From the NCBI RefSeq assembly GCF_000235365.1, contig NC_016455.1, positions 62,001 to 126,000 of the forward strand: a stretch of 64,000 nucleotides of DNA, written 5' to 3'. The stretch is from Eremothecium cymbalariae DBVPG#7215 (taxonomy: Eukaryota > Ascomycota > Saccharomycetes > Saccharomycetales > Saccharomycetaceae). Numbering within the stretch: the stretch's first letter is position 1; the number at the start of each line of letters is the position of its first letter. Made by a program: the position numbers and the translations under genes. Shown in pieces: positions 12,038 to 24,858 of the stretch. Under the pieces are notes generated by a model that was not told the DNA's origin, ran no database searches, and worked only from the letters and a program-made list of their open reading frames with translations.

Positions 12038-12253
12038 ATTTATTAACAAATATAATACTCTAAAAGATGAAAACTAACATACAACCAGCAATAAACTCTA
12101 CTTCTACAACAAGTATTATTTGTAATTTTATATGGATTTACGTACGTTTTAGAACGCGGTAGAGCCTAGAACTTATATTCCCTTACTTTTGAACATTCCG
12201 TTTGATTAAAAAAATTGATCACTATATTTAATACGTATGCAAAGTTCCATGGG

Positions 12254-12263
12254 CTATATATAG
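12254..12263. promoter_or_regulatory. Rlm1-type MADS-box site upstream of KTR4
   Basis: CTATATATAG fits CTA(A/T)4TAG, the Rlm1/MEF2-type consensus, about 217 bases before the KTR4 start. Many genes for cell-wall proteins are Rlm1 targets under the cell-wall integrity MAP kinase pathway. The match is seen; use is inferred. Confidence 0.45.
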
Positions 12264-12299
12264 ACATACATTTCTTAAAAGACCGTTGAGTATATTATA

Positions 12300-14444
12300 T
12301 TAAGATCCCACGCTGCCAAAGTTTGCTGCCCAAATAACAAATTTGTGTAGTGATTCAGGAGACACACTTTTCTTGATGGTCGACATTGCATGATTAAAAT
12401 CGGCCACCACTACGCCTCTGATAGTGTTAAAAGTGGCATTAATTAAATTATCACCAAGTTCTCGGATTGGCTCCATTGCAGCCTCCTTGGCAAGTGCTGT
12501 AATGTCCGAACCAGAATAACCCTCCGTATTATTAGCTATTATGTTGAAGTCTTCTTCAGATAAATCATTTTTCTGCAAAGACATCAATTTCTTTAAGTGA
12601 TACAGCCTCGTTTCGTACTCAGGCAAAGGTATATATAACCTCCGTGAAAATCTTCTTATTGCTGCCTCATCAATAGCCCAAGGTAAATTAGTTGCTGCCA
12701 AGACAAGAACCCTTTTAGCTTGTTGGAATTCTGTATTTTCTTTGGTTGCTCCACTTGTCAAATTAGACCATTGAATGAAGAGTTCTGTTTTAATCCTTCT
12801 TGAGGATTCGTTCTCATTATCTGAACGAGCGGTTAACAAAGAATCTATCTCATCAATGAAAATAATTGAAGGGGATAACTTATTTGCTAGATAGAATAGA
12901 GCTCTTACCAGCTTTTCTGATTCTCCCAAGTATTTCGATAATAATGAAGAAGCGCTAATACTGAAAAAGGTAGAATTTGACTCAGTAGCAACTGCCCTGG
13001 CAATCATGGTTTTACCGGTGCCCGGAGGGCCAAATAAAAGCATGCCACTAATTGGCTCTCTCAAACCCCTAAATAAATCTGGCCTCAAAAATGGATACAC
13101 AACTGTTTCCTTTAAACAACTCTTAGCGTTAGCTAGGCCAGCAACATCATCCCATCGAACATTGTCGTCAACAACAAGAATATCGTTAAGAATTTGTTCA
13201 CATGAGTTAGTATCCACGCCCTTTAGATCAGCCATTACTTTCTCAATTCTTTTATCCATCGAAGACTCAGGTGACTGTATTATAGTAGAGCTTTGTAGGG
13301 GAGAAGGACTATGTCTGCGAAGAGGACTGCCTTTACGGGCAGTGCTTCTTCTACCAGTAGGACTTCGTACAGGCTCAGGTCGGCGCGAAGGTGCATCAAG
13401 GGATGTATCTGTAACAACTATTTGGGCTGGACTCTCCTCGTCTGCACCCTTTGTCCTATGGTATGATGTTGATCTCGATGAAGACTTAATAGGGTTTCGA
13501 CGGGCTTCAGGCCTTTTATATTCATACTTTCTATGATTAATGGGACGTTCTGGAACTGATCTAGTCGGAGTCAGATTATTATTATTACTGGGTGGTTCTT
13601 TGTCTTTAAACCAAGCCAACATAGCAGCTTTGTTGACACCTGCTACAACCGATATAGCGTCTGTGTTCTTGGTTTCATACATACTATAACGTTGACGAGG
13701 CATTTCTGATGACCTAAGAATAGGTCGCCTCATACTTACATCCAAAGAAAGACGATGCGATTTCTTTATTTCAGTTGATGTTCTACTGCTTTCTTTTGCC
13801 CCTTGTTTAATGCTGGGCAATCTTTCAGCGGCTTCAGCTTCCAGCTCCTTTTTAATACTTTCCTCAATCCTCTTATTTCTCTCTAGCTCCATTTTTCTCC
13901 GCCTTTCATCTTTCAAGTATTTCTGCCGTTCGTCCTCAAGTTGCCTTTGCCTTCTAAGATCCTCGACTTCCATCGCTTCTATCTCCTCTTGTGCTTTCTT
14001 CAACGCTTCTTTGCGACTAGATACAAGTCTACTCTTCAGAAACGCAGAAAACCTTGTATGTGCGTGCTCCGATGATCCCATGCTCTCAGATTGACCAAGC
14101 CTCTCCATAGCAACTTCTTTAGCCCTTTTCACATCTTGTTCAAGGATTCTAAGGTCATCCACTTCATGTTTATTCTCAGCTGGCGGTCTGCTAAATAGGT
14201 GCTCCATTCTATACTGGCTCTTAATTCGCTTAATTCCATCGGATAAATAATCAAGAATCTCACTTAATGTCCGCTCGACATGTTTAAGTGCAGATCTATC
14301 AGCATGAGGCTGTAGGATAATCCGTTCCAAATCGGTAGACACGTTTTTAAACTGAACGTTTACCATAGAAAACAGCAACTGAAGAGCCTGCGACAATGTA
14401 ATGTTTCCAGGAATGATGAACTTACCTTGTGCCATTTTTATCAT
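12300..14444 (-). CDS. YTA6: AAA ATPase, Yta6/Sap1 type
   Basis: Meiotic-clade AAA ATPase (Vps4/katanin/spastin relatives); S. cerevisiae Yta6 localises to the cortex and the pathway is not well defined. 714 residues. N-terminal helical region, then a strongly charged Arg/Glu/Lys coiled-coil stretch (about 140-205), a low-complexity Ser/Arg/Pro linker, and one C-terminal AAA module with Walker A GPPGTGKT (about 471), Walker B FIDEIDS (about 526), sensor [10 protein letters not shown] and the Vps4-type C-terminal helix. GCR1 is directly upstream in the same orientation, as in YPL075W-YPL074W, which favours YTA6 over its duplicate SAP1. Confidence 0.9.
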   Translation of the reverse strand: MIKMAQGKFIIPGNITLSQALQLLFSMVNVQFKNVSTDLERIILQPHADRSALKHVERTLSEILDYLSDGIKRIKSQYRMEHLFSRPPAENKHEVDDLRILEQDVKRAKEVAMERLGQSESMGSSEHAHTRFSAFLKSRLVSSRKEALKKAQEEIEAMEVEDLRRQRQLEDERQKYLKDERRRKMELERNKRIEESIKKELEAEAAERLPSIKQGAKESSRTSTEIKKSHRLSLDVSMRRPILRSSEMPRQRYSMYETKNTDAISVVAGVNKAAMLAWFKDKEPPSNNNNLTPTRSVPERPINHRKYEYKRPEARRNPIKSSSRSTSYHRTKGADEESPAQIVVTDTSLDAPSRRPEPVRSPTGRRSTARKGSPLRRHSPSPLQSSTIIQSPESSMDKRIEKVMADLKGVDTNSCEQILNDILVVDDNVRWDDVAGLANAKSCLKETVVYPFLRPDLFRGLREPISGMLLFGPPGTGKTMIARAVATESNSTFFSISASSLLSKYLGESEKLVRALFYLANKLSPSIIFIDEIDSLLTARSDNENESSRRIKTELFIQWSNLTSGATKENTEFQQAKRVLVLAATNLPWAIDEAAIRRFSRRLYIPLPEYETRLYHLKKLMSLQKNDLSEEDFNIIANNTEGYSGSDITALAKEAAMEPIRELGDNLINATFNTIRGVVVADFNHAMSTIKKSVSPESLHKFVIWAANFGSVGS

Positions 14445-14980
14445 ATAACCCTAATGCCGCACTATATGGTCAAATAACTAACTCTATCAAAACCCAATAC
14501 TAATACTTATAAGATGAAATAAATAAGCTTATCCTTCTGAAAACATAAACCCAACGAGGACACTCAACAGCACACAAACTTAGTTCTTACTGTCTAAATG
14601 TCTTGTGTTAGTACCATAAAAACTACTACGACTCAGTCCGAATGAACATTAGGGGAAAAGCAAAAGAAAAATTTGAGTTGATCTTAAACAAAGATGTCAG
14701 TGCCAAAAGTTTAGCAAAAACAATTAAATATGATGAATATAAGAATATGTACAAGGGGTTTTACACAGAATGCTATATGCATGTGGATTTATAACTTATA
14801 GATAGAAAAGACCTTATTTACATATTGATTTGCATGTCTCTGTGCTAAGTTAAAATTTAGAAAAGCCAACATTGTTCAAAGTAGAGATTTTTGATGGTTT
14901 GTCTTAAACGAAAAGACAGGCGGATAAGGAAGGAAACGTCATAAATTCATTCTATAATGTTACAATTTTGGGGGAGACAA
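14445..14980. other. YTA6 promoter / GCR1 3' region
   Basis: Intergenic, 536 bp, AT-rich. A 50-codon ATG frame at 14642-14794 on the plus strand has no recognised relative. No tRNA or structured RNA seen. Confidence 0.5.
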
Positions 14981-17182
14981 TCAAGCAACAAGGCCCTGTC
15001 GCCTTTTGCAATACCTGTTCTTCTCTTTGTCAGGAATAACCAACAAGGACCAATCTTCAAAATTGTTGTATATGCAAATTTCACGACTTTCTCTAGTTAA
15101 ATTTCTGAAATATAGAGAGATGCTGTTAAGGGTTAAACCATTGTTGACCCTGAAGTTTTCTAGGTCCTTGACTACGAGTTTTTTTGCCACATTACGTTCC
15201 ATAGTAGACGGATACTTTCCTAAAGTAAATCCACGATCACACTCTTTTTCGATGTAGTTGATGATAATGCGTCTTGTTGGGAAAAAATGGGAATCATCAC
15301 TTACTTTCCAACGTCTCCAGCCGTATCTTTCTATGAGGGATTTTATGGAAGGTTTACCGTTTAATCCAATGTACCATTCGGTGTAAAGGTCCCAGATAGT
15401 TTTATTTTCTCTAGAAAGTTTGTACTTTATTGATTCATTTGGTCTTCCACCACCATCAGACCCTGCGCTTATCGTTTGTTGATCTGCCTTTTTGGTAGCT
15501 ATTATTCTGGCGGATAATTCTGTATTGGCTCCAATAAGCGTGTTAGTGCTTATGCCGCTCAACAGTGCATCTTGTTTTGATGAGCCTGTAGGGATATTTG
15601 GGCTACCAACGGCGGAATTAGAAACTGAAAAGACTCGAGGAATTTGACCATTCGGTTGTTGTGGTGTTGAAGCGTTAGAAACTGAGGTTGGTGGAATTAT
15701 AGGCACAGCGGTTAAAGAAGCAATTGGTATACGTGGTGACGAAATACCGCGCGACAATAAAGAATCCATTGTTAAGCCAGTTACACCTGGTGCTGAACTT
15801 GGAGTATCGTTTGTACGTTCATCTAACTTGAACTTCTTCAAGGGATTGCTTGCAGGGTCCCTAGGACTAGATGGAAGTGGAAGCTTTCTTTTGCTGACAT
15901 CTATGATACTTTGATGAGTCAAAGATGGGATCATATTTAGTGGTGCTAAGTTAGATGGTTGGTCACCACCAGTCGCAAGAGTACCGATGAAATTTTTGTC
16001 CAGTATCACATTACTAGAATTAACGTTTGGCCAGGTAACACTCGCATTGGTATTTGTAGTCATGTTCTTAGATAACGATGAATTACCTGATAGAATCTGT
16101 CTTTGAAATTGTAGAATTTGTGAGATCATTGAATTCATGTTATTTAGCTCATTCCTTAAACATAGCAATTTCTCGTTCAATATACAGTTTTCTTTAGAAG
16201 CCTTACTATTCATCTCATCAAACTTTTCCCCCATCTTGACCACTATAGTATTATACCAGTCAAAGTTTATAGCTTCGCTGTCAAGCTGTCTTTTCAAATC
16301 AGTTTTTAGCTTCAAAAACATTCCTGAATGAAAAAGCTTCTGATCATGCTGTCTTATAACAGACTGTAATGCAGGTAGTTCATTAGTACACTCGAGATAT
16401 GCCATGTCTTGTAGGAGGCACTCAGAAAGATATTCAAAGAGTTCAACAAGAGAATGTAACCGGTAATTTACTCTATCATGTTTGTCCATGTCTTCCTTCA
16501 ATTGTCCCAACCAATTATAAACAGAACTCTTGGCACTATCCGGTAACGATACTGACGTCCTTATTATTTTACTAGACATTGAGTGATTTTGAGATGTTGT
16601 CTTCGCGGGAGCCCCTTCAAGATCAAAGTAATTTAATGAAGAACGAGATAATAATCTGGTTTTCGAAAAGGTATCCAATTTAACTTTGTTACTGCTGTCA
16701 CCACCCCAGGTTAAGTAAAAGTACAACGAAACAAAAAATATCGGACACCTTCCAATCTCCTTTTCCCTAGATACAGTACCAAAGTACTTGTAGTAAGTAG
16801 AGTCATCTTTCAATTTTCTCAGAGTCAACGAATGCGGATACGTCTGATCCAATATCAAATCCACCAACGTCAGGTTTTCAGCTGATACCTTATCTCGTAC
16901 ATGGAAGTATTGAAATATTATATAGCTGGCAACCTCATCAATCTTGAACCGTTCGGATTTGCCGAACTGCTCGAGATTAACACTGTCAGTTCCCTTATGT
17001 GCGGATACACTAGACCTCGGTGACGGAGTGGGGTTGGGTAACGGAGAATCTAACGGTTTTACCATCGAAGAAGACAATCCAGTAGGGTAAGTGTCATTGA
17101 CAACAGTTCCAGAGGTAGAAACTTGCAACATCGAATCGTTAAACCAATCATTTAAATTAGTAGCCAAATTAATGTTATCCAT
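14981..17182 (-). CDS. GCR1: Transcriptional activator of glycolytic genes Gcr1
   Basis: Binds CTTCC boxes and, with Rap1 and Gcr2, drives high expression of glycolytic genes. 733 residues (S. cerevisiae about 785). N-terminal conserved block LVDLILDQTYPHSLTLRKL at about 105-123, a leucine-rich/coiled-coil segment (about 330-370) including LQFQRQILSGN, a low-complexity middle with KRKLPLPSSPRDP, and the C-terminal GCR1_C DNA-binding domain from about 582 (YKLSRENKTIWDLYTEWYIG, GWRRWKVSDDSHFFPTRR) to the end. ATG 17182 is used. It follows directly after CAACAG, so a short upstream exon is possible, as S. cerevisiae GCR1 has a 5' intron. Upstream gene on this strand is GPI2 beyond TAF5, echoing YPL076W-YPL075W. 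Confidence 0.93.
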   Translation of the reverse strand: MDNINLATNLNDWFNDSMLQVSTSGTVVNDTYPTGLSSSMVKPLDSPLPNPTPSPRSSVSAHKGTDSVNLEQFGKSERFKIDEVASYIIFQYFHVRDKVSAENLTLVDLILDQTYPHSLTLRKLKDDSTYYKYFGTVSREKEIGRCPIFFVSLYFYLTWGGDSSNKVKLDTFSKTRLLSRSSLNYFDLEGAPAKTTSQNHSMSSKIIRTSVSLPDSAKSSVYNWLGQLKEDMDKHDRVNYRLHSLVELFEYLSECLLQDMAYLECTNELPALQSVIRQHDQKLFHSGMFLKLKTDLKRQLDSEAINFDWYNTIVVKMGEKFDEMNSKASKENCILNEKLLCLRNELNNMNSMISQILQFQRQILSGNSSLSKNMTTNTNASVTWPNVNSSNVILDKNFIGTLATGGDQPSNLAPLNMIPSLTHQSIIDVSKRKLPLPSSPRDPASNPLKKFKLDERTNDTPSSAPGVTGLTMDSLLSRGISSPRIPIASLTAVPIIPPTSVSNASTPQQPNGQIPRVFSVSNSAVGSPNIPTGSSKQDALLSGISTNTLIGANTELSARIIATKKADQQTISAGSDGGGRPNESIKYKLSRENKTIWDLYTEWYIGLNGKPSIKSLIERYGWRRWKVSDDSHFFPTRRIIINYIEKECDRGFTLGKYPSTMERNVAKKLVVKDLENFRVNNGLTLNSISLYFRNLTRESREICIYNNFEDWSLLVIPDKEKNRYCKRRQGLVA

Positions 17183-18528
17183 CTGTTGAAAAGAAAAAAA
17201 TTAAAAATTATAGATAATTATTAAGATACAGCAGGACTACCGGATCCCTCCACTGGGAATCAATCCAACTATTCTAAAATACTGGATTCCTATTAAAAAA
17301 GACTCCTTTCAGGTAGTTGAAATCCCTTTTACAAAATGTTCCACTCTGTGTTCTGTCTGAAAAGTTCTATCCAATTGAAGGAAAGGCCGAAAGCTTACCG
17401 AACCAATATATTTTATGGGATTCAAAAACACAGGAATCCCTTTCCAACAGTCTTTTCACAGTATCCCTCGAGCAACAGTAACTTAGAACTCTATAGCGCC
17501 CGGTATTCCGTGATTCATCCATTTAAGTAAACTCATCCCGCAAATTCTTTACGTACCAGGTGGTACTTAAATTTTGATTCGATGGAGAAGACCTGCATTT
17601 GTGCGTCGTTGTCTAAGAGTGACAGAGAATTTATTTCTTCAAAAAAGCAAACAGAATCAAAGCGATGCTGTCACACTGGAAGCTGGCATCCAGAACGTTG
17701 AGCTACTTCCGGGAGGGCCGAGACGCATAAGAGGATGGATTTGGTATGAATGACCGTTGGCAGTGAGACTTTGCACGTAGGATCTGCTATAACTGTTGGG
17801 ACGACTTCGAGTGACCCGTCTCTGTCTATAAGAGGCAGAAGGAGAAGATAGTTACTTGTGTTTGCTCTTGTCCGGATAATCAGTAAGGAGACTTTAGACA
17901 GACTCTAAAAGCTACAGATCTGTAAAATTCAGTAGGCCGGTGGACCGCATATACCACGGTTCATTCTTGTGTGTATGTAGAACAAAACCGTTGTACTCCG
18001 GGTCAGTAATAAATAGGCGAATAATGCTAACTTTGAAGGATTCTCGAGTTCATTCGAAAATATCGATGTTGTGCAAAACGAAGTCATATTCCAACTTGTA
18101 GGCAGAGAACAGACTATAGATACCTGCACCATACTAGAAGTCCTTGGAGCAGGAGGATACTAGGTGTTTTTACTAGATTTCAACCGTCAATTTGTAGATC
18201 GTTTTTAGAAAATAAAGGGCACACACACTCTGTGTCTGTGCCCCGCAGGAAAGAGAGAAAATCAGTCGTATAGTCGCAGCTCCACTTGGCAGCATTTCCA
18301 GTCGTGAGCAAATTAAGGGCAGGAGGATGGCTGCTATGCAGCCATACTGCCACTCTTCAAGCTATGTGGTGGTGATACTTAGGTATAGTGTCGTGTTTGA
18401 CGAGCATATGCAAAACGATGCATGAAATTCTCTAAAACAGCAAATTTCTAAATCTATAGATCGAAAACAACAACAAGAACTCAAAAGGATAATATTTTAG
18501 CGCTATTAATTATAAAAGGAACCCAGAA
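17183..18528. other. Long divergent GCR1/TAF5 intergenic region
   Basis: 1.35 kb without a convincing gene. It contains an 8-bp perfect hairpin at 18327-18345 (ATGGCTGC, loop TAT, GCAGCCAT). It also holds a possible GCR1 5' exon on the minus strand at 17557-17598, an ATG frame of 14 codons followed by GTACGT (see findings). Small open frames at 17336-17530 and 17929-18132 look random. Confidence 0.45.
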
Positions 18529-20931
18529 ATGTCTCAGAGGGGTCAAAAACAACCTACTAAATCTTCGCAGAATAATATACGACCACAGGGTCAACAACAG
18601 GGTTCTGCGTCGTCGTCGTCGCAGGCGGCGAGGCCTAGCAGTGGATTCTCAGCATCTGATTTAAATAGGATTGTTTTGGAGTATTTGAATAAGAAGGGAT
18701 ACCATAGAACAGAACAAATGCTCCGTGTGGAGTCTTCTCGGACATTAACACCAGTTGCTAAAACTTCGGTTGCCAGTAATACCTTACCTCAGCAACCATC
18801 TGGCACGAATCAGGACATTTCAACGAATGGGAAGCCTGTGTCTAATCCATCAGCACCTTTAAAGAGGGATGCCAATGGTAACTTGATTCACCAGGGACAA
18901 GTCACCCCTCAGCATTATTTCAGGGCATATGCGATGTTAAAAAATTGGGTTGATTCATCTTTAGAGATGTATAAGCCAGAGCTATCGCGAATACTGTATC
19001 CGATTTTCACATATGTCTTTCTTACTTTAGTTTCGAAGGATCCAGTTCAGGCGAGAAGGTTTTTCGACAAATATTCACACGACTATAAAGCTGTACATGG
19101 TACTGAGATTAACAAATTGTTTAGTGTCAATTCGGTAGATCATATCAAAGAGAATGAACTTGCTCAAGGGTTTCAATCAAACAAATATCGTGTTTCAATA
19201 TCTCGTACGACGTTGAACCTGCTGCTATATTTTTTAAATGAGAATGAGAGTGTAGGAGGGTCTTTGTTGATTTCTATTATTAATCAAAACTTAGAGCCCA
19301 ATGCTGTGGACAATATTACATCTCAAGAAACATTAACTGATGGTATCAAAGATATTTCTGCAGGTGCTATTGATGTAGAAAGCCATAATTCGGTTCCTGT
19401 CAAACTAGGTCCTTTCCCCAGGGATCAGGAATTTACTAAAGAAGTTGAGGTTGAGTTAAAGAGAAAAGACGATCAGGAAGGTGAAAACGGTCTTGATGAA
19501 AATAGAAAAACCTTAGTAGAGGAGTATAAATCAATTCTCGGTCAAGATGTGAGTAGCTTGGGTCCCAATGCAGGTCAGCTAGACTCCATTATGAGTACAA
19601 AGCACGATGAGACAGATGCTATGCCAGAAAAAAAGGAATCCGACGACAAGTCTGCTGATAAAGTAGTTGCTCCCAGTTCTTCTGGTCAATCGATGGGAAA
19701 TACGTCAGTAGGACCAAATGCTTCCAATCCAACTATAGTTGCAGCCACTCCTAATGCACCTGCTGACCTTTCAAACCCCGTTATGGAGTCCCCTACAAAA
19801 GAGATGCTACCATTACCACCGAAAACTGCATTGGATTTAAAGTTGGAAATTCAGAAGGTTCGTGAATCCCGTGATGCTATAAAGTTAGATAACTTGCAGA
19901 CATCAGCTCCAAGTGTTTGTATGTATACCTTCCACAACACAAATCGTGATATGACATCTTTACAATTCAGTGAGGATTCCAGACTAGTAGCTGCGGGCTT
20001 TCAAGACAGCCACATCAAAATATGGTCGTTGGATGGTACTCCGCTAGAAAGTAAATTACCTTCAAAGTCCAAAGAAGCAAGTAATACGACAACTCTAATC
20101 GGACATAGTGGACCAGTGTACTCCGTATCTTTTAGCCCTGATAACAGGTATCTGGTTTCTGCATCAGAAGATAAAACAGTACGGCTGTGGTCACTAGACA
20201 CCTTTACTTGTTTAGTTAGCTACAAGGGTCATAATCATCCAGTTTGGGACGTCAAGTTTTCTCCTTTAGGTCACTACTTTGCCACTGTTTCCCATGACCA
20301 AACAGCTAGACTATGGTCATGTGATCATATTTATCCACTAAGAATATTTGCTGGTCATTTGAATGACGTGGACTGCGTTGCGTTTCATCCAAATGGTACA
20401 TATGTTCTTACAGGTTCCAGTGACAAAACATGTAGAATGTGGGATATCCAAACTGGTGACTCTGTGCGTTTATTTTTAGGGCATACAGCAAGTGTTGTTT
20501 CTGTTGCAGTGTCGCCTGACGGTAGGTGGTTAACTACAGGTTCAGAAGATGGAGTTATAATAGTATGGGATATTGGTACTGGTAAAAGAATTAAGCAAAT
20601 GAGAGGACACGGTAAGAGCGCTGTTAATTCCTTATCCTTCAACAAGGAGGGGAACATATTAGTCAGTGGTGGAGCTGATCAGTCAGTTCGTGTATGGGAT
20701 CTAAAGAAATTCACCAACGAGCCTGCTTTAGAACCGGAGCAACCATACTCAGGTTATTCGGGCGATATGGAAACAAGCGTAAATCAGGATGTGAAGGAAT
20801 ATGGGCGCAGAAGGACCGTATTCCCCACCCAAGATTTAGTGGCCTCATTCCACACAAAGAAGACACCAATATACACCGTTAAATTTACAAGAACAAACTT
20901 GGTTTTAGCGGGCGGTGCATTTACTGAGTAA
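18529..20931 (+). CDS. TAF5: TFIID/SAGA subunit Taf5
   Basis: Scaffold subunit of the TFIID and SAGA transcription complexes in the nucleus. 800 residues (S. cerevisiae 798). Low-complexity Gln/Ser start, LisH motif (about 44-75), conserved NTD2 helical domain starting near QHYFRAYAMLKNWVD (about 128-270), an acidic linker, and a C-terminal WD40 propeller from about 462 with at least six repeats (for example TLIGHSGPVYSVSFSPD, DKTVRLWS, DQTARLWS, DKTCRMWD, DGVIIVWD, DQSVRVWD). Convergent with GPI2 and 104 bp from it. Confidence 0.96.
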   Translation: MSQRGQKQPTKSSQNNIRPQGQQQGSASSSSQAARPSSGFSASDLNRIVLEYLNKKGYHRTEQMLRVESSRTLTPVAKTSVASNTLPQQPSGTNQDISTNGKPVSNPSAPLKRDANGNLIHQGQVTPQHYFRAYAMLKNWVDSSLEMYKPELSRILYPIFTYVFLTLVSKDPVQARRFFDKYSHDYKAVHGTEINKLFSVNSVDHIKENELAQGFQSNKYRVSISRTTLNLLLYFLNENESVGGSLLISIINQNLEPNAVDNITSQETLTDGIKDISAGAIDVESHNSVPVKLGPFPRDQEFTKEVEVELKRKDDQEGENGLDENRKTLVEEYKSILGQDVSSLGPNAGQLDSIMSTKHDETDAMPEKKESDDKSADKVVAPSSSGQSMGNTSVGPNASNPTIVAATPNAPADLSNPVMESPTKEMLPLPPKTALDLKLEIQKVRESRDAIKLDNLQTSAPSVCMYTFHNTNRDMTSLQFSEDSRLVAAGFQDSHIKIWSLDGTPLESKLPSKSKEASNTTTLIGHSGPVYSVSFSPDNRYLVSASEDKTVRLWSLDTFTCLVSYKGHNHPVWDVKFSPLGHYFATVSHDQTARLWSCDHIYPLRIFAGHLNDVDCVAFHPNGTYVLTGSSDKTCRMWDIQTGDSVRLFLGHTASVVSVAVSPDGRWLTTGSEDGVIIVWDIGTGKRIKQMRGHGKSAVNSLSFNKEGNILVSGGADQSVRVWDLKKFTNEPALEPEQPYSGYSGDMETSVNQDVKEYGRRRTVFPTQDLVASFHTKKTPIYTVKFTRTNLVLAGGAFTE

Positions 20932-21035
20932 ACAGATAACTGGTAAATTTTCTTCTAATATTAGTACTTTTTTTAGTTAATTGTCATTATAATAAATATA
21001 CACTGAAATTAAATAAGAGTCCTATAATGCAATCA

Positions 21036-21920
21036 TTAATCTAGTATAGGAATTTTGGCATCCCACGTAGAGAGTAACTGGTGTCCCCTATAATAGTTCC
21101 GTTGCCAATGTATGAAATACCAAGGTAATATGAATATAAAGGCTATTGACAACGTCACCATAGGTAAAGAGTAAGACCAGCCAAGTGTCATGGTAATAAA
21201 AGTGTACACAATAACATGAGTCACTGCAATAATGATGCTATATGCAATGTAGTTCCGTTCGAACCTGAGTTTGGATTCGAAAGAAGGTAGAAATATATTC
21301 AGCTCTATGCAAATCAAGAGAAAACAAAATACCTCTGGTGTGGTGTTCAATCTTGAAGCTAGAACAGTGACATTTGAAAGTAGAATATTCGTCGGTAGAA
21401 CAGAGGACTTAGAACATGAAAGGCACACCACATAAATGATCGTTAACCAAGACGACAAATTCCAAATGGAGTCAGAGGTAGTAGTTCTTGAAAGTGTTTT
21501 CAAAATTGGCGATAAGGTTAGCATCGTAAAAACAATAATCATTGATGACTTAAGATTAGAAACAGAATGATATGAGAAAGAAGAAAACAGAGTAGTGATA
21601 CCTGCCAATGCTATAGGTGAATAGTGATAACGATAAACTAGGATGAATATAACATATATTAGTGAGCTGTTAACCAAAGTGTGGTGGAATGTAAGAAAGT
21701 CTATCATCACAGTGAAATAGTCGGAGCATCCTTGGCTATTGGGCTTCGGACACTTAATCTCACTGAGCACCTCTAAAAACTTCGAATCAGTATAATTATC
21801 TGGATACGGCTGCTTCAACCAGAGCAACCTCTGCCATTCAATACAATCATTATATTCATCAAGTAAATTTGTATGCTCTCGCTTCATTAGTTCCTTTTGT
21901 TCTGAAACTAACATGTTCAT
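21036..21920 (-). CDS. GPI2: GPI-GlcNAc transferase subunit Gpi2 (PIG-C)
   Basis: Subunit of the ER complex that transfers GlcNAc to phosphatidylinositol, the first step of GPI anchor synthesis. Polytopic membrane protein with the family blocks QRLLWLKQPYPDNYTD near the start, SSMIIVFTMLTLSPILKTLS, TTSDSIWNLSSWLTI, ARLNTTPEVFCFLLICIELNI and the C-terminal STWDAKIPILD. Start is uncertain: ATG 21920 (294 residues), 21914 or 21887. The last leaves an N-terminus closer in length to S. cerevisiae Gpi2 (280 residues). The upstream region is shared with the divergent gene at 22054. Confidence 0.92.
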   Translation of the reverse strand: MNMLVSEQKELMKREHTNLLDEYNDCIEWQRLLWLKQPYPDNYTDSKFLEVLSEIKCPKPNSQGCSDYFTVMIDFLTFHHTLVNSSLIYVIFILVYRYHYSPIALAGITTLFSSFSYHSVSNLKSSMIIVFTMLTLSPILKTLSRTTTSDSIWNLSSWLTIIYVVCLSCSKSSVLPTNILLSNVTVLASRLNTTPEVFCFLLICIELNIFLPSFESKLRFERNYIAYSIIIAVTHVIVYTFITMTLGWSYSLPMVTLSIAFIFILPWYFIHWQRNYYRGHQLLSTWDAKIPILD

Positions 21921-22053
21921 CTCAAAAGGCCATCCGTACACTAAAAGTAGCGAACATGTTGTTCAGACACCAAAAACGCAAGAAAGCGATAAAGACAACA
22001 TAACAAAAATTGACTTCGAAAACGGCCTCTCTGAAAGGGGGATCATAAGGATT

Positions 22054-22416
22054 ATGAGTTACAGTCAAGAATCCCTTAGCGTGGAAAGTGCTGATAACCA
22101 GGCAACGAGGTCTCAAAATACAGTAAGAACCCTACCAGTAACAGTAGATGGCACAGAAAACGCGAAGCCGATTGTTGACTACAAAGATAAACTATGGACT
22201 GAAATTGATGTCTTGGATGATGTGAAGCGAATGGCTGAGGATAGAAAACTGTTTAATGGCTTTCCAGAAGGTTTTGAATCACATTTGGAGAACATACGCA
22301 AATCGCATGCGACTTTGTTGAACGCACTTAAGAATACGTCCGCAGACAATTTGGAAGAACAGCAAGCTCAAATTGTGGCCGTAATGAAGCAGACAGAGAC
22401 ATTCAGAGATAAATAG
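22054..22416 (+). CDS. Small conserved protein, possibly YBR197C/YPL077C type
   Basis: 120-residue predicted protein: a Ser/Thr-rich start, then a charged, probably helical second half (KLWTEIDVLDDVKRMAE, SHLENIRKSHATLLNALK, EEQQAQIVAVMKQTE). I do not recognise a domain. Its place between GPI2/TAF5 and PGI1 is that of the uncharacterised S. cerevisiae paralogues YBR197C and YPL077C, so orthology is suggested by position only. ATG 22054 is chosen; an in-frame ATG at 21913 would overlap the GPI2 start. It could also be a coiled-coil complex subunit. No function is assigned. Confidence 0.55.
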   Translation: MSYSQESLSVESADNQATRSQNTVRTLPVTVDGTENAKPIVDYKDKLWTEIDVLDDVKRMAEDRKLFNGFPEGFESHLENIRKSHATLLNALKNTSADNLEEQQAQIVAVMKQTETFRDK

Positions 22417-24494
<2,078 letters not shown>

Positions 24495-24858
24495 TCGAGA
24501 ACCTTCACGAGAACGTTTTCTAATACTTCCTACCTTTTATGTGATTTATGTTTTCCAATCACTTTTTCGTATGTTTTCGTATTAATATGCACTTGAGTAT
24601 AAGTATATAATGAAAATAGCAGTGTACAGCGCTCGAAAATAAACACCCTCTCTACAGTGGTTTATGTTACTGATTTACGCTACTATTCTTATGTGTTTTA
24701 CGAGTACAATTTAGAAAGTTCTACTAACTCAGAAATCCGTTTTGAAATAACTTGGAAATAGCGCGTTAGTCTCACAAGAATCTCTGTTGTACATAACGAA
24801 TCACCAATACAGACCACACGTTCAAATCAAAGAATTCTCATCTAGCTGGGTCACTATA
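24495..24858. other. PGI1 3' region / MSI1 promoter
   Basis: 364 bp, AT-rich. Nothing else recognised. Confidence 0.5.

Noticed and set aside
14642..14794. 50-codon ATG open frame between YTA6 and GCR1
   Set aside because: Codon use is plausible, but this length is expected by chance and I recognise no relative.
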